DNA of 64,000 nt from Prevotella sp. (GTDB taxonomy: Bacteria; Bacteroidota; Bacteroidia; Bacteroidales; Bacteroidaceae), in the NCBI GenBank assembly GCA_015060485.1, contig SUYI01000010.1:1-64000 (forward strand). Direction: 5' to 3'. This document shows positions 62,901 to 64,000 of this stretch, piece by piece (within the stretch, counting starts at the first letter, position 1; every line of letters begins with the position of its first letter). The notes below the pieces were generated by a model, which saw only the letters and a list, made by a program, of their open reading frames with translations, had not been told where the DNA came from and ran no database searches. The position numbers were made by a program, and so were the translations under genes.

Positions 62901-63974
62901 ATGAAGAAGATACTTTTTATCGACCGCGACGGAACGATTATACGCGAACCCGAAGATGAACAGATTGACGCTTTCGAGAAGCTGCAATTCGTACCACGCG
63001 CCATCAGCAGTCTGGCTTTCCTGCGCCAACATACTGACTATCGTTTCGTCATGGTGTCCAACCAAGACGGATTAGGTACCCCTGCATTCCCCGAAGACAC
63101 TTTCTGGCCTGTGCAGAACTTCATCCTCGAGACCCTGCGTGGTGAGGGTGTAACGTTCGACGACATACTCATCGACCCGCACTTCCCTGCTGACAATGCG
63201 CCTACACGCAAGCCACAGACGGGACTGGTGGAGAAATACATGAACGATCCGGAGTACGACATTGCTGGAAGTTACGTGATTGGTGATCGCGACAGCGACC
63301 GCCAGTTTGCAAAGAACATAGGCTGCGGGTTCCTACAGATAACCCCTGACGACCCCACGTCGTGGGAGCGTGCCACAGCTATCGCCTATGGCGGTGAGCG
63401 CACTGCGGAGGTTCGTCGTACCACGAAGGAGACTGACATCAGTGTAAGCCTCGATCTCGACGGAAATGGGCATTGCAACATCGATACCGGTTTGGGATTC
63501 TTTGACCACATGCTTGAACAAATCGGCAAGCATGGTGGCATCGACCTCGACATTCATGTTCGTGGCGATTTGCACGTCGATGAACATCATACTATTGAGG
63601 ACACCGCATTGGCTTTGGGCGAATGCATACTGAAAGCATTGGGCGACAAACGTGGCATAGAGCGCTACGGATATTGTCTGCCGATGGACGACTGCCTCTG
63701 CTCCGTCGCACTTGATTTCGGCGGGCGTCCCTGGCTCGTCTGGAACGCTGAGTTCCATCGTGAACACATCGGCGAAATGCCTACCGAGATGTTCCTGCAC
63801 TTCTTCAAGAGTCTCTCTGATGCAGCTAAGATGAACCTGAACATTCGTGCTGAAGGTCAGAACGAACACCACAAAATTGAAGGAATCTTCAAGGCTTTGG
63901 CCCGTTCGCTTAAGATGGCTGTTCGTCGCGACGTCTACCACTACGAGCTGCCATCGACGAAGGGAACATTATAA
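62901..63974 (+). CDS. hisB: Bifunctional histidinol-phosphatase / imidazoleglycerol-phosphate dehydratase
   Basis: A 357-aa fusion. The N-terminal HAD phosphatase has FIDRDGTI with two catalytic Asp. The dehydratase half (from ~165) has [17 protein letters not shown] and [15 protein letters not shown], and the metal sites near the end include [20 protein letters not shown]. It performs histidine steps 6 and 8. It lies far from the hisH-A-F-I cluster of this window. Complete. Confidence 0.96.
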   Translation: MKKILFIDRDGTIIREPEDEQIDAFEKLQFVPRAISSLAFLRQHTDYRFVMVSNQDGLGTPAFPEDTFWPVQNFILETLRGEGVTFDDILIDPHFPADNAPTRKPQTGLVEKYMNDPEYDIAGSYVIGDRDSDRQFAKNIGCGFLQITPDDPTSWERATAIAYGGERTAEVRRTTKETDISVSLDLDGNGHCNIDTGLGFFDHMLEQIGKHGGIDLDIHVRGDLHVDEHHTIEDTALALGECILKALGDKRGIERYGYCLPMDDCLCSVALDFGGRPWLVWNAEFHREHIGEMPTEMFLHFFKSLSDAAKMNLNIRAEGQNEHHKIEGIFKALARSLKMAVRRDVYHYELPSTKGTL

Positions 63975-64000
63975 AAAAACTGAATACTCCGTAAGTATTA

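Noticed and set aside
1..64000. CRISPR array, IS elements, conjugation or phage structural genes
   Set aside because: No array of regularly spaced repeats, no transposase and no relaxase, Tra, capsid or terminase sequence was seen; the direct repeats present are short and unspaced.

Overview
The window is a bacterial chromosome segment from the order Bacteroidales, most likely Prevotella or a close relative. The evidence is the repeated promoter form TTTG-N19/20-TAnnTTTG (upstream of carB, glmS, purU, pheT and others), A-rich rather than Shine-Dalgarno leaders, and Bacteroidota-typical families: HU-like proteins, DUF4248, DUF3871, DUF4348, DUF4421, DUF1460, class III fructose-bisphosphatase, peptidase C69 and NhaD.

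Layout. 1-4.4 kb: the 3' end of nifJ, an SGNH esterase, hisS, purA and a Fur-family regulator. 4.48-17.16 kb: an integrated element of about 12.7 kb, visibly more AT-rich than its flanks, bounded by perfect 31-bp direct repeats that lie in the 3' end of a chromosomal gene (17132-17773). 17.1-31 kb: a DNA-alkylation-repair-like gene, dipeptidyl peptidase III, a small AraC-type regulator, a YihY protein, RNase P RNA, carB, an exported flavodoxin, an HU-like protein, a C4-dicarboxylate transporter and glmS. 30.9-42.5 kb: a long plus-strand gene run, purU-hisH-hisA-hisF-hisIE-ftsE-lysC-lysA-two glycosyltransferase-like genes-fbp-folK-like-lipoprotein. 42.5-51.7 kb: yebC, pheT, then an apparent operon DUF4348-murB-MBL hydrolase-peptidase C69-nhaD. 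51.7-64 kb: a DUF4248 gene beside a broken HU-like gene, a FadL-like barrel, a Tyr/Trp-rich exported protein, prmA, a five-gene minus-strand operon, a membrane protein and hisB.

The element is the most unusual part. It encodes a tyrosine recombinase, a winged-helix protein with a small overlapping upstream ORF, a serine recombinase, DUF3871, a ParB-like protein and an unknown protein, but no relaxase or conjugation gene. Its cargo is two minus-strand operons. One encodes a LytTR regulator, a membrane-anchored FtsI-like transpeptidase that has lost most of its catalytic motifs, and an archaemetzincin-like lipoprotein. The other encodes four small exported proteins. Both operons start at good Bacteroidota promoters, each preceded by a pair of 9-bp repeats 21 bp apart, the geometry of LytTR binding sites. 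The exported-protein operon also has a leader of about 330 nt with two interleaved complementary segment pairs. My reading (inference) is a self-activating cell-envelope sensing system carried on a mobile island.

A second theme is short AT- or GA-rich repeats that fill intergenic gaps here and also occur in frame inside conserved genes (hisH, pheT, prmA and the FAD-dependent dehydrogenase gene).
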